Positions 49,360-63,951 of a DNA stretch of 64,000 nucleotides are shown in pieces; the stretch's first letter is position 1, and each line of letters begins with the position of its first letter. A program made the position numbers and the translations under genes. The notes beneath the pieces were generated by a model that saw only the letters and a program-made list of their open reading frames with translations, searched no databases and was not told where the DNA came from. Source of the stretch: Rhodomyrtus psidioides (Eukaryota; Streptophyta; Magnoliopsida; Myrtales; Myrtaceae); NCBI GenBank assembly GCA_021437785.1, contig JAILYB010000014.1, positions 8,184,501 to 8,248,500 on the forward strand, in the 5' to 3' direction.

Positions 49360-52300
49360 ATTGACAATGCTTAAAATTTCAAGATAACTAATAAATAAAA
49401 AATTAGGATACTTCAACAAAGGATTATATATTGAATAGGTAGGAGTTTTCGGTAATTCGTTAAACAGAAATGAGCAAAATATGACAAAAAATGCCTAACT
49501 ACCTATTTGATCACCGCGCAAAACATTTGCCGTGATCCTTAACTTGACTCTAGCTATTATTTGAAGAGTAATAATTAATAAAAAAAATGATCATACATCA
49601 ACATAGTGTAATCTATACAAAAGTCGCAATTTTCCTAAGGTTCTTCGAGTAGAAATGACATTAAGAAGGTCAAATTAACTAACTACCTATTTGATCGATA
49701 TATGTATTGGCAATGCTTAATATTTAAAGATAACTAATAAATAAAAAATTAGGGTACTTCAACAAAGGATTATATATTCAATAGGTAGGAGTTTTCGGCA
49801 ATTCGTCAAACAGAAATGAGCATAATATGACAAAAAATGCCTAACTACCTATTTGATCGCCGCGCAAAACATTTGCAGTGTACCTAACTTGACTCTAGCT
49901 ATTATTTGAAGCGTAATAATAAATAAAAAAATGATTATACATCAACATAGTGTTATATATACAAAAGTTGCAATTTTCCTAAGGTTTTTCGAGTAGAAAT
50001 GACTTTAAGAAGGTAAAATTAACTAACTACCTATTTGATCGATACATGGATTGACAATGCTTAAAATTTCAAGATAACTAATAAATAAAAAATTAGGATA
50101 CTTCAACAAAGGATTATATATTCAATAGGTAGGAGTTTTCGGTAATTCGTTAAACAGAAATGAGCAAAATATGACAAAAAATGCCTAACTACCTATTTGA
50201 TCGCCGCGCAAAATATTTGCAGTGATCTTAACTTGACTCTAGCTATTATTTGAAGCGTAATAATAAATAAAAAAATGATTATACATCAACATAGTGTTAT
50301 CTATACAAAAGTTGCAATTTTCCTAAGGTTTTTCGAGTAGAAATGACTTTAAGAAGGTAAAATTAACTAACTACCTATTTGATCGATACATGGATTGACA
50401 ATGCTTAAAATTTCAAGATAACTAATAAATAAAAAATTAGGATACTTCAACAAAGGATTATATATTCAATAGGTAGGAGTTTTCGGTAATTCGTTAAACA
50501 GAAATGAGCAAAATATGACAAAAAATGCCTAACTACCTTTTTGATCACCGCGCAAAACATTTGCAGTGATCCTTAACATGACTCTAGCTATTATTTGAAG
50601 AGTAATAATTAATAAAAAAATGATCATACATCAACATAGTGTAATCTATACAAAAGTCGCAATTTTCCTAAGGTTCTTCGAGTAGAAATGACATTAAGAA
50701 GGTCAAATTAACTAACTACCTATTTGATCGATACATGGATTGGCAATGCTTAATATTTAAAGATAACTAATAAATAAAAAATTAGGGTACTTCAACAAAG
50801 GATTATATATTCAATAGGTAGGAGTTTTCGGCAATTCGTCAAACAGAAATGAGCATAATATGACAAAAAATGCCTAACTACCTATTTGATCGCCGCGCAA
50901 AACATTTGCAGTGATCCTGAACTTGACTCTAGCTATTATTTGAAGCGTAATAATTAATAAAAAAATGATCACACATCAACATAGTGTTATCTATACAAAA
51001 GTCGCAATTTTCCTAAGGTTCTTCGAGTAGAAATGACTTAAAAAGGACATATTAACTAACTACCTATTTGATCGATACATGGATTGGCAATGCTTAATAT
51101 TTAAAGATAACTAATAAATAAAAAATTAGGGTACTTCAACAAAGGATTATATATTCAATAGGTAGGAGTTTTCGGCAATTCGTCAAACAGAAATGAGCAT
51201 AATATGACAAAAAATGCCTAACTACCTATTTGATCGCCGCGCAAAACATTTGCAGTGATCCTTAACTTGACTCTAGCTATTATTTGAAGCGTAATAATTA
51301 ATAAAAAAATGATCACACATCAACATAGTGTTATCTATACAAAAGTCGCAATTTTCCTAAGGTTCTTCGAGTAGAAATGACTTAAAAAGGACATATTAAC
51401 TAACTACCTATTTGATCGATACATGGATTGGCAATGCTTAATATTTAAAGATAACTAATAAATAAAAAATTAGGGTACTTCAACAAAGGATTATATATTC
51501 AATAGGTAGGAGTTTTCGGCAATTCGTCAAGCAGAAATGAGCATAATATGACAAAAATGCCTAACTACCTATTTGATCGCTGCGCAAAACATTTGCAGTG
51601 ATCCTTAACTTGACTCTAGCTATTATTTGAAGCGTAATAATAAATAAAAAAATGATCATACATCAACATAGTGTTATCTATGCAAAAGTCGCAATTTTCC
51701 TAAGGTTCTTCGAGTAGAAATGACTTTAGGAATGTCAAATTAACTAACTACCTATTTGATCGATACATGGATTGACAAGGCTTAATATTTAAAGATAACT
51801 AATAAATAAAAAAATAGGGTACTTCAACAAAGGAATATATATTCAATAGGTGGGAGTTTTTGGCAATTCGTCAAACAGAAATGCGCCTAATATGACAAAA
51901 AATGCCTAACTACCTATTTGATCGCCGCGCAAAACATTTGCAGTGATCCTTAACTTGACTCTAGCTATTATTTGAAGTGTAATAATAAATAAAAAAATGA
52001 TTATACATCAACATAGTGTTATCTATACAAAAGTCGCAATTTTCCTAAGGTTCTTCGAGTAGAAATGACTTTAAGAAGGTCAAATTAACTAACTACCTAT
52101 TTGATCGATACATGGATTGGCAATGCTTAATATTTAAAGATAACTAATAAATAAAAAATTAGGGTACTTCAACAAAGGATTATATATTCAATAGGTTGGA
52201 GTTTTCGGCAATTCGTCAAATAGAAATGAGCATAATATGACAAAAAATGCCTAACTACCTATTTGATCGCCGCGCAAAACATTTGCAGTGATCCTTAACT

Positions 52301-52929
52301 TGACTCTAGCTATTATTTGAAGCGTAATAATAAATAAAAAAATGATCATACATCAACATAGTGTTATCTATACAAAAGTCACATTTGTCCTAAGGTTCTT
52401 CGAGTAAAAATGACTTTAAGAAGGTAAAATTAACTAACTACCTATTTGATCGATACATGGATTGACAATGCTTAAAATTTCAAGATAACTAATAAATAAA
52501 AGATAAGGATACTTCAACAAAGGATTATATATTCAATATGGGGGAGTTTTCGGCAATTCGTCAAATAGAAATGAGCAAAATATGACAAAAAATGCCTAAC
52601 TACCTATTTGATCGCCGCGCAAAACATTTGCAGTGATCCTTAACTTGACTCTAGCTATTATTTGAAGCGTAATAATTAATAAAAAAAGTATCATACGTCA
52701 ACATAGTGTTATCTATACAAAAGTCGCAATTTTCCTAAGGTTCTTCGAGTAGAAATGACCTTAAGAAGGTCAAATTAACTAACAACCTATTTGATCGATA
52801 CATGGATTGACAATGCTTAATATTTCAAGAAAACTAATAAATAATAAATTTGGGTACTCCAACAAAGGATTATATATTCAATAGGTGGGAGTTTTCGGCA
52901 ATTCGTCAAACCGAAATGAGCCTTATATG
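49360..52929 (+). repeat. Mosaic stretch with a single-monomer doubling
   Basis: Monomer starts 49634, 49978, 50322, 50667, 51012, 51356, 51699, 52044, 52389 and 52734. Adjacent monomers at 51012 and 51356 share the rare shortened gacttaaaaaggacat string, which elsewhere occurs singly (54802, 60313), so one monomer-length exchange probably doubled it. Other private changes: gtgtacctaac near 49879, tacctttttgatc near 50537, gatcctgaac near 50916, gactttagga near 51723, and gtcacatttg near 52379. The monomer at 52734 is the last of the tttgggtac subtype. Confidence 0.8.
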
Positions 52930-55900
52930 ACAAAAAATGCCTAACTACCTATTTGATCGCCGCGCAAAACATTTGCAGTGACCTTAACTTGACTGTAGCT
53001 ATTATTTGAAGCGTAATAATAAATAAAAAAATGATTATACATCAACATTGTGTTATCTATACAAAAGTTGCAATTTTCCTAAGGTTTTTCGAGTAGAAAT
53101 GACTTTAAGAAGGTAAAATTAACTAACTACCTATTTGATCGATACATGGATTGACAATGCTTAAAATTTCAAGATAACTAATAAATAAAAAATTAGGATA
53201 CTTCAACAAAGGATTATATATTGAATAGGTAGGAGTTTTCGGTAATTCGTTAAACAGAAATGAGCAAAATATGACAAAAAATGCCTAACTACCTATTTGA
53301 TCACCGCGCAAAACATTTGCCGTGATCCTTAACTTGACTCTAGCTATTATTTGAAGAGTAATAATTAATAAAAAAATGATCATACATCAACATAGTGTAA
53401 TCTATACAAAAGTCGCAATTTTCCTAAGGTTCTTCGAGTAGAAATGACATTAAGAAGGTCAAATTAACTAACTACCTATTTGATCGATACATGGATTGGA
53501 AATGCTTAATATTTAAAGATAACTAATAAATAAAAAATTAGGGTACTTCAACAAAGGATTATATATTGAATAGGTAGGAGTTTTCGGCAATTCGTCAAAC
53601 AGAAATGAGCATAATATGACAAAAAATGCCTAACTACCTATTTGATCGCCGCGCAAAACATTTGCAGTGATCCTTAACTTGACTCTAGCTATTATTTGAA
53701 GCGTAATAATTAATAAAAAAATGATCACACATCAACATAGTGTTATCTATACAAAAGTCGCAATTTTCCTAAGGTTCTTCGAGTAGAAATGACTTTAAGA
53801 AGGTCAAATTAACTAACTACCTATTTGATCGATACATGGATTGGCAATGCTTAATATTTAAAGATAACTAATAAATAAAAAATTAGGGTACTTCAACAAA
53901 GGATTATATATTCAATAGGTTGGAGTTTTCGGCAATTCGTCAAATAGAAATGAGCATAATATGACAAAAAATGCCTAACTACCTATTTTATCGCCGCGCA
54001 AAACATTTGCAGTGATCCTTAACTTGACTCTAGCTATTATTTGAAGCGTAATAATAAATAAAAAAATGATCATACATCAACATAGTGTTATCTATACAAA
54101 AGTCGCATTTGTCCTAAGGTTCTTCGAGTAGAAATGACTTTAAGAAGGTAAAATTAACTAACTACCTATTTGATCGATACATGGATTGACAATGCTTAAA
54201 ATTTCAAGATAACTAATAAATAAAAGATAAGGATACTTCAACAAAGGATTATATATTCAATATGGGTGAGTTTTCGGCAATTCGTCAAATAGAAATGAGC
54301 AAAATAAGACAAAAAATGCATAACTACCTATTTGATCGCCGCGCAAAACATTTGCAGTGATCCTTAACTTGACTCTAGCTATTATTTGAAGCGTAATAAT
54401 TAATAAAAAAAGTATCATACGTCAACATAGTGTTATCTATACAAAAGTCGCAATTTTCCAAGGTTCTTCGAGTAGAAATGACCTTAAGAAGGTCAAATTA
54501 ACTAACTACCTATTTGATCGATAGATGGATTGGCAATGCTTAATATTTAAAGATAACTAATAAATAAAAAATTAGGGTACTTCAACAAAGGATTATATAT
54601 TCAATAGGTAGGAGTTTTCGGCAATTCGTCAAACAGAAATGAGCATAATATGACAAAAAATGCCTAACTACCTATTTGATCGCCGGGCAAAACATTTGCA
54701 GTGATCCTTAACTTGACTCTAGCTATTATTTGAAGCGTAATAATTAATAAAAAAATGATCACACATCAACATAGTGTTATCTATACAAAAGTCGCAATTT
54801 TCCTAAGGTTCTTCGAGTAGAAATGACTTAAAAAGGACATATTAACTAACTACCTATTTGATCGATACATGGATTGGCAGTGCTTAATATTTAAAGATAA
54901 CTAATAAATAAAAAATTAGGGTACTTCAACAAAGGATTATATATTCAATAGGTAGGAGTTTTCGGCAATTCGTCAAACAGAAATGAGCATAATATGACAA
55001 AAATGCCTAACTACCTATTTGATCGCTGCGCAAAACATTTGCAGTGATCCTTAACTTGACTCTAGCTATTATTTGAAGCGTAATAATAAATAAAAAAATG
55101 ATCATACATCAACATAGTGTTATCTATGCAAAAGTCGCAATTTTCCTAAGGTTCTTCGAGTAGAAATGACTTTAAGAAGGTAAAATTAACTAACTACCTA
55201 TTTGATCGATACATGGATTGACAATGCTTAAAATTTCAAGATAACTAATAAATAAAAGATAAGGATACTTCTACAAGGATTATATATTCAATATGTGGGA
55301 GTTTTCGGCAATTTGTCAAACCGAAATAAGCCTAATATGACAAAAAATGCCTAACTACATATTTGATCGCCGCGCAAAACATTTGCAGTGATCTTAACTT
55401 GACTCTAGCTATTATTTGAAGCGTAATAATAAATAAAAAAATGATTATACATCAACATAGTGTAATCTATACAAAAGTCCCAATTTTCCCAAGATTGTTC
55501 GAGTAGAAATGACATTAAGAAGGTCAAATTAACTAACTACCTATTTGATCGATACATGGATTGGCAATGCTTAATATTTAAAGATAACTAATGAATAAAA
55601 AATTAGGGTACTTCAACAAAGTATTATATATTCAATAGGTAGGAGTTTTCGGCAATTCGTCAAACAGAAATGAGCATAATATGACAAAAAATGCCTAACT
55701 ACCTATTTGATCGCCGCGCAAAACATTTGCAGTGATCCTTAACTTGACTCTAGCTATTATTTGAAGCGTAATAATTAATAAAAAAATGATCACACATCAA
55801 CATAGTGTTATCTATACAAAAGTCGCAATTTTCCTAAGGTTCTTCGAGTAGAAATGACTTTAAGAAGGTCAAATTAAATAACTACCTATTTGATCGATAC

Positions 55901-58440
55901 ATGGATTGGCAATGCTTAATATTTAAAGATAACTATTAAATAAAAAAATACTGTACTTCAACAAAGGATTATATATTCAATAGGTAGGAGTTTTCGGCAA
56001 TTCGTCAAACAGAAATGAGCATAACATGACAAAAAATGCCTAACTACCTATTTGATCGCCGCGCAAAACATTTGCAGTGATCCTTAACTTGACTCTAGCT
56101 ATTATTTGAAGCGTAATAATAAATAAAAAAATGATCATACATCAACATATTGTTATCTATACAAAAGTCGCAATTTTCCTAAGGTTCTTCGAGTAGAAAT
56201 GACTTTAAGAAGGTAAAATTAACTAACTACCTATTTGATCGATACATGGATTGACAATGCTTAAAATTTCAAGATAACTAATAAATAAAAGATAAGGATA
56301 CTTCAACAAAGGATTATATATTCAATATGTGGGAGTTTTCGGCAATTCGTCAAACAGAAATGAGCAAAATATGACAAAAAATGCCTAACTACCTATTTGA
56401 TCGCCGCGAAAAACATTTGCAGTGATCCTTAACTTGACTCTAGCTATTATTTGAAGCGTAATAATTAATAAAAAATTTATCATACATCAACATAGTGTTA
56501 TCTATAGAAAAGTCGCAATTTTCCTAAGGTTCTTCGAGTAGAAATGACTTTAAGAAGGTCAAATTAACTAACTACCTATTTGATCGATACATGGATTGGC
56601 AATGCTTAATATTTAAAGATAACTTATAAATAAAAAATTAGGGTACTTCAACAAAGGATTATATATTCAATAGGTTGGAGTTTTCGGCAATTCGTCAAAT
56701 AGAAATGAGCATAATATTACAAAAAATGCCTAACTACCTATTTGATCGCCGCGCAAAACATTTGCAGTGATCCTTAACTTGACTCTAGCTATTATTTGAA
56801 GCGTAATAATAAATAAAAAAATGATCATACATCAACATAGTGTTATCTATACAAAAGTCGCATTTGTCCTAAGGTTCTTCGAGTAGAAATGACTTTAAGA
56901 AGGTAAAATTAACTAACTACCTATTTGATCGATACATGGATTGACAATGCTTAAAATTTCAAGATAACTAATAAATAAAAGATAAGGATACTTCAACAAA
57001 GGATTATATATTCAATATGGGGGAGTTTTCGGCAATTCGTCAAACAGAAATGAGCAAAATATGACAAAAAATGCCTAACTACCTATTTGATCGCCGCGCA
57101 AAACATTTGCAGTGATCCTTAACTTGACTCTAGCTATTATTTGAAGCGTAATAATTAATAAAAAATGATCATACATCAACATAGTGTTATCTATACAAAA
57201 GTCGCAATTTTCCTAAGGTTCTTCGAGTAGAAATGACTTTAAAAATGTCAAATTAACTAACTACCTATTTGATCGATACATGGATTGACAATGCTTAAAA
57301 TTTCAAGATAACTAAAAAATAAAAAATTAGAATACTTCAACAAATGATTATATATTCAATAGGTGGGAGTTTTCGGCAATTCGTCAAGCCGAAATGAGCC
57401 TAATATGACAAAAAATGCCTAACTACCTATTTGATCACCGCGCAAAACATTTGCAGTGATCTTAACTTGACTCTAGCTATTATTTGAAGCGTAATAATAA
57501 ATAAAAAAATGATTATACATCAACATAGTGTTATCTATACAAAAGTTGCAATTTTCCTAAGGTTTTTCGAGTAGAAATGACTTTAAGAAGGTAAAATTAA
57601 CTAACTACCTATTTGATCGATACATGGATTGACAATGCTTAAAATTTCAAGATAACTATTAAATAAAAAATTAGGATACTTCAACAAAGGATTATATATT
57701 GAATAGGTAGGAGCTTTCGGTAATTCGTTAAACAGAAATGAGCAAAATATGACAAAAAATGCCTAACTACCTATTTGATCACCGCGCAAAACATTTGCCG
57801 TGATCCTTAACTTGACTCTAGCTATTATTTGAAGAGTAATAATTAATAAAAAAATGATCATACATCAACATAGTGTAATCTATACAAAAGTCGCAATTTT
57901 CCTAAGGTTCTTCGAGTAGAAATGACATTAAGAAGGTCAAATTAACTAACTACCTATTTGATCGATACATGGATTGGCAATGCTTAATATTTAAAGATAA
58001 CTAATAAATAAAAAATTAGGGTACTTCAACAAAGGATTATATATTCAATAGGTAGGAGTTTTCGGCAATTCGTCAAACAGAAATGAGCATAATATGACAA
58101 AAAATGCCTAACTACCTATTTGATCGCCGCGCAAAACATTTGCAGTGATCTTAACTTGACTCTAGCTATTATTTGAAGCGTAATAATAAATAAAAAAATG
58201 ATTATACATCAACATAGTGTTATCTATACAAAAGTTGCAATTTTCCTAAGGTTTTTCGAGTAGAAATGACTTTAAGAAGGTAAAATTAACTAACTACCTA
58301 TTTGATCGATACATGGATTGACAATGCTTAAAATTTCAAGATAACTAATAAATAAAAAATTAGGATACTTCAACAAAGGATTATATATTCAATAGGTAGG
58401 AGTTTTCGGTAATTCGTTAAACAGAAATGAGCAAAATAAT
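52930..58440 (+). repeat. 16-mer higher-order repeat, copy 1 (5511 bp)
   Basis: Monomer starts 53078, 53423, 53768, 54113, 54458, 54802, 55145, 55488, 55833, 56178, 56523, 56868, 57212, 57556, 57901 and 58245, with the left edge in the B subunit of the preceding monomer. Diagnostic features include gtgaccttaacttgactgtagc and caacattgtg at the start, ttttccaagg at 54458, gatagatgg, cgccgggcaaaac near 54683, cttctacaagg, ttttcccaagattg at 55488, atactgtac, caacatattg near 56150, aatattacaaaa and gagctttcgg near 57713. Only four differences from copy 2 were seen (near 53568, 53989, 54268 and 54879). The left join is sharp: homology to copy 2 starts at 52930, after tatg. Confidence 0.94.
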
Positions 58441-61400
58441 ACAAAAAATGCCTAACTACCTATTTGATCGCCGCGCAAAACATTTGCAGTGACCTTAACT
58501 TGACTGTAGCTATTATTTGAAGCGTAATAATAAATAAAAAAATGATTATACATCAACATTGTGTTATCTATACAAAAGTTGCAATTTTCCTAAGGTTTTT
58601 CGAGTAGAAATGACTTTAAGAAGGTAAAATTAACTAACTACCTATTTGATCGATACATGGATTGACAATGCTTAAAATTTCAAGATAACTAATAAATAAA
58701 AAATTAGGATACTTCAACAAAGGATTATATATTGAATAGGTAGGAGTTTTCGGTAATTCGTTAAACAGAAATGAGCAAAATATGACAAAAAATGCCTAAC
58801 TACCTATTTGATCACCGCGCAAAACATTTGCCGTGATCCTTAACTTGACTCTAGCTATTATTTGAAGAGTAATAATTAATAAAAAAATGATCATACATCA
58901 ACATAGTGTAATCTATACAAAAGTCGCAATTTTCCTAAGGTTCTTCGAGTAGAAATGACATTAAGAAGGTCAAATTAACTAACTACCTATTTGATCGATA
59001 CATGGATTGGAAATGCTTAATATTTAAAGATAACTAATAAATAAAAAATTAGGGTACTTCAACAAAGGATTATATATTCAATAGGTAGGAGTTTTCGGCA
59101 ATTCGTCAAACAGAAATGAGCATAATATGACAAAAAATGCCTAACTACCTATTTGATCGCCGCGCAAAACATTTGCAGTGATCCTTAACTTGACTCTAGC
59201 TATTATTTGAAGCGTAATAATTAATAAAAAAATGATCACACATCAACATAGTGTTATCTATACAAAAGTCGCAATTTTCCTAAGGTTCTTCGAGTAGAAA
59301 TGACTTTAAGAAGGTCAAATTAACTAACTACCTATTTGATCGATACATGGATTGGCAATGCTTAATATTTAAAGATAACTAATAAATAAAAAATTAGGGT
59401 ACTTCAACAAAGGATTATATATTCAATAGGTTGGAGTTTTCGGCAATTCGTCAAATAGAAATGAGCATAATATGACAAAAAATGCCTAACTACCTATTTG
59501 ATCGCCGCGCAAAACATTTGCAGTGATCCTTAACTTGACTCTAGCTATTATTTGAAGCGTAATAATAAATAAAAAAATGATCATACATCAACATAGTGTT
59601 ATCTATACAAAAGTCGCATTTGTCCTAAGGTTCTTCGAGTAGAAATGACTTTAAGAAGGTAAAATTAACTAACTACCTATTTGATCGATACATGGATTGA
59701 CAATGCTTAAAATTTCAAGATAACTAATAAATAAAAGATAAGGATACTTCAACAAAGGATTATATATTCAATATGGGGGAGTTTTCGGCAATTCGTCAAA
59801 TAGAAATGAGCAAAATAAGACAAAAAATGCATAACTACCTATTTGATCGCCGCGCAAAACATTTGCAGTGATCCTTAACTTGACTCTAGCTATTATTTGA
59901 AGCGTAATAATTAATAAAAAAAGTATCATACGTCAACATAGTGTTATCTATACAAAAGTCGCAATTTTCCAAGGTTCTTCGAGTAGAAATGACCTTAAGA
60001 AGGTCAAATTAACTAACTACCTATTTGATCGATAGATGGATTGGCAATGCTTAATATTTAAAGATAACTAATAAATAAAAAATTAGGGTACTTCAACAAA
60101 GGATTATATATTCAATAGGTAGGAGTTTTCGGCAATTCGTCAAACAGAAATGAGCATAATATGACAAAAAATGCCTAACTACCTATTTGATCGCCGGGCA
60201 AAACATTTGCAGTGATCCTTAACTTGACTCTAGCTATTATTTGAAGCGTAATAATTAATAAAAAAATGATCACACATCAACATAGTGTTATCTATACAAA
60301 AGTCGCAATTTTCCTAAGGTTCTTCGAGTAGAAATGACTTAAAAAGGACATATTAACTAACTACCTATTTGATCGATACATGGATTGGCAATGCTTAATA
60401 TTTAAAGATAACTAATAAATAAAAAATTAGGGTACTTCAACAAAGGATTATATATTCAATAGGTAGGAGTTTTCGGCAATTCGTCAAACAGAAATGAGCA
60501 TAATATGACAAAAATGCCTAACTACCTATTTGATCGCTGCGCAAAACATTTGCAGTGATCCTTAACTTGACTCTAGCTATTATTTGAAGCGTAATAATAA
60601 ATAAAAAAATGATCATACATCAACATAGTGTTATCTATGCAAAAGTCGCAATTTTCCTAAGGTTCTTCGAGTAGAAATGACTTTAAGAAGGTAAAATTAA
60701 CTAACTACCTATTTGATCGATACATGGATTGACAATGCTTAAAATTTCAAGATAACTAATAAATAAAAGATAAGGATACTTCTACAAGGATTATATATTC
60801 AATATGTGGGAGTTTTCGGCAATTTGTCAAACCGAAATAAGCCTAATATGACAAAAAATGCCTAACTACATATTTGATCGCCGCGCAAAACATTTGCAGT
60901 GATCTTAACTTGACTCTAGCTATTATTTGAAGCGTAATAATAAATAAAAAAATGATTATACATCAACATAGTGTAATCTATACAAAAGTCCCAATTTTCC
61001 CAAGATTGTTCGAGTAGAAATGACATTAAGAAGGTCAAATTAACTAACTACCTATTTGATCGATACATGGATTGGCAATGCTTAATATTTAAAGATAACT
61101 AATGAATAAAAAATTAGGGTACTTCAACAAAGTATTATATATTCAATAGGTAGGAGTTTTCGGCAATTCGTCAAACAGAAATGAGCATAATATGACAAAA
61201 AATGCCTAACTACCTATTTGATCGCCGCGCAAAACATTTGCAGTGATCCTTAACTTGACTCTAGCTATTATTTGAAGCGTAATAATTAATAAAAAAATGA
61301 TCACACATCAACATAGTGTTATCTATACAAAAGTCGCAATTTTCCTAAGGTTCTTCGAGTAGAAATGACTTTAAGAAGGTCAAATTAAATAACTACCTAT

Positions 61401-63951
61401 TTGATCGATACATGGATTGGCAATGCTTAATATTTAAAGATAACTATTAAATAAAAAAATACTGTACTTCAACAAAGGATTATATATTCAATAGGTAGGA
61501 GTTTTCGGCAATTCGTCAAACAGAAATGAGCATAACATGACAAAAAATGCCTAACTACCTATTTGATCGCCGCGCAAAACATTTGCAGTGATCCTTAACT
61601 TGACTCTAGCTATTATTTGAAGCGTAATAATAAATAAAAAAATGATCATACATCAACATATTGTTATCTATACAAAAGTCGCAATTTTCCTAAGGTTCTT
61701 CGAGTAGAAATGACTTTAAGAAGGTAAAATTAACTAACTACCTATTTGATCGATACATGGATTGACAATGCTTAAAATTTCAAGATAACTAATAAATAAA
61801 AGATAAGGATACTTCAACAAAGGATTATATATTCAATATGTGGGAGTTTTCGGCAATTCGTCAAACAGAAATGAGCAAAATATGACAAAAAATGCCTAAC
61901 TACCTATTTGATCGCCGCGAAAAACATTTGCAGTGATCCTTAACTTGACTCTAGCTATTATTTGAAGCGTAATAATTAATAAAAAATTTATCATACATCA
62001 ACATAGTGTTATCTATAGAAAAGTCGCAATTTTCCTAAGGTTCTTCGAGTAGAAATGACTTTAAGAAGGTCAAATTAACTAACTACCTATTTGATCGATA
62101 CATGGATTGGCAATGCTTAATATTTAAAGATAACTTATAAATAAAAAATTAGGGTACTTCAACAAAGGATTATATATTCAATAGGTTGGAGTTTTCGGCA
62201 ATTCGTCAAATAGAAATGAGCATAATATTACAAAAAATGCCTAACTACCTATTTGATCGCCGCGCAAAACATTTGCAGTGATCCTTAACTTGACTCTAGC
62301 TATTATTTGAAGCGTAATAATAAATAAAAAAATGATCATACATCAACATAGTGTTATCTATACAAAAGTCGCATTTGTCCTAAGGTTCTTCGAGTAGAAA
62401 TGACTTTAAGAAGGTAAAATTAACTAACTACCTATTTGATCGATACATGGATTGACAATGCTTAAAATTTCAAGATAACTAATAAATAAAAGATAAGGAT
62501 ACTTCAACAAAGGATTATATATTCAATATGGGGGAGTTTTCGGCAATTCGTCAAACAGAAATGAGCAAAATATGACAAAAAATGCCTAACTACCTATTTG
62601 ATCGCCGCGCAAAACATTTGCAGTGATCCTTAACTTGACTCTAGCTATTATTTGAAGCGTAATAATTAATAAAAAATGATCATACATCAACATAGTGTTA
62701 TCTATACAAAAGTCGCAATTTTCCTAAGGTTCTTCGAGTAGAAATGACTTTAAAAATGTCAAATTAACTAACTACCTATTTGATCGATACATGGATTGAC
62801 AATGCTTAAAATTTCAAGATAACTAAAAAATAAAAAATTAGAATACTTCAACAAATGATTATATATTCAATAGGTGGGAGTTTTCGGCAATTCGTCAAGC
62901 CGAAATGAGCCTAATATGACAAAAAATGCCTAACTACCTATTTGATCACCGCGCAAAACATTTGCAGTGATCTTAACTTGACTCTAGCTATTATTTGAAG
63001 CGTAATAATAAATAAAAAAATGATTATACATCAACATAGTGTTATCTATACAAAAGTTGCAATTTTCCTAAGGTTTTTCGAGTAGAAATGACTTTAAGAA
63101 GGTAAAATTAACTAACTACCTATTTGATCGATACATGGATTGACAATGCTTAAAATTTCAAGATAACTATTAAATAAAAAATTAGGATACTTCAACAAAG
63201 GATTATATATTGAATAGGTAGGAGCTTTCGGTAATTCGTTAAACAGAAATGAGCAAAATATGACAAAAAATGCCTAACTACCTATTTGATCACCGCGCAA
63301 AACATTTGCCGTGATCCTTAACTTGACTCTAGCTATTATTTGAAGAGTAATAATTAATAAAAAAATGATCATACATCAACATAGTGTAATCTATACAAAA
63401 GTCGCAATTTTCCTAAGGTTCTTCGAGTAGAAATGACATTAAGAAGGTCAAATTAACTAACTACCTATTTGATCGATACATGGATTGGCAATGCTTAATA
63501 TTTAAAGATAACTAATAAATAAAAAATTAGGGTACTTCAACAAAGGATTATATATTCAATAGGTAGGAGTTTTCGGCAATTCGTCAAACAGAAATGAGCA
63601 TAATATGACAAAAAATGCCTAACTACCTATTTGATCGCCGCGCAAAACATTTGCAGTGATCTTAACTTGACTCTAGCTATTATTTGAAGCGTAATAATAA
63701 ATAAAAAAATGATTATACATCAACATAGTGTTATCTATACAAAAGTTGCAATTTTCCTAAGGTTTTTCGAGTAGAAATGACTTTAAGAAGGTAAAATTAA
63801 CTAACTACCTATTTGATCGATACATGGATTGACAATGCTTAAAATTTCAAGATAACTAATAAATAAAAAATTAGGATACTTCAACAAAGGATTATATATT
63901 CAATAGGTAGGAGTTTTCGGTAATTCGTTAAACAGAAATGAGCAAAATAAT
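58441..63951 (+). repeat. 16-mer higher-order repeat, copy 2 (5511 bp)
   Basis: Monomer starts 58589, 58934, 59279, 59624, 59969, 60313, 60656, 60999, 61344, 61689, 62034, 62379, 62723, 63067, 63412 and 63756, each exactly 5511 bp after its partner. The junction reads aaaataat/acaaaaaatgcc, where most monomers read aatatgacaaaa, and the same junction recurs at 63944-63955. This is the largest and apparently youngest duplication in the window. Confidence 0.94.
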
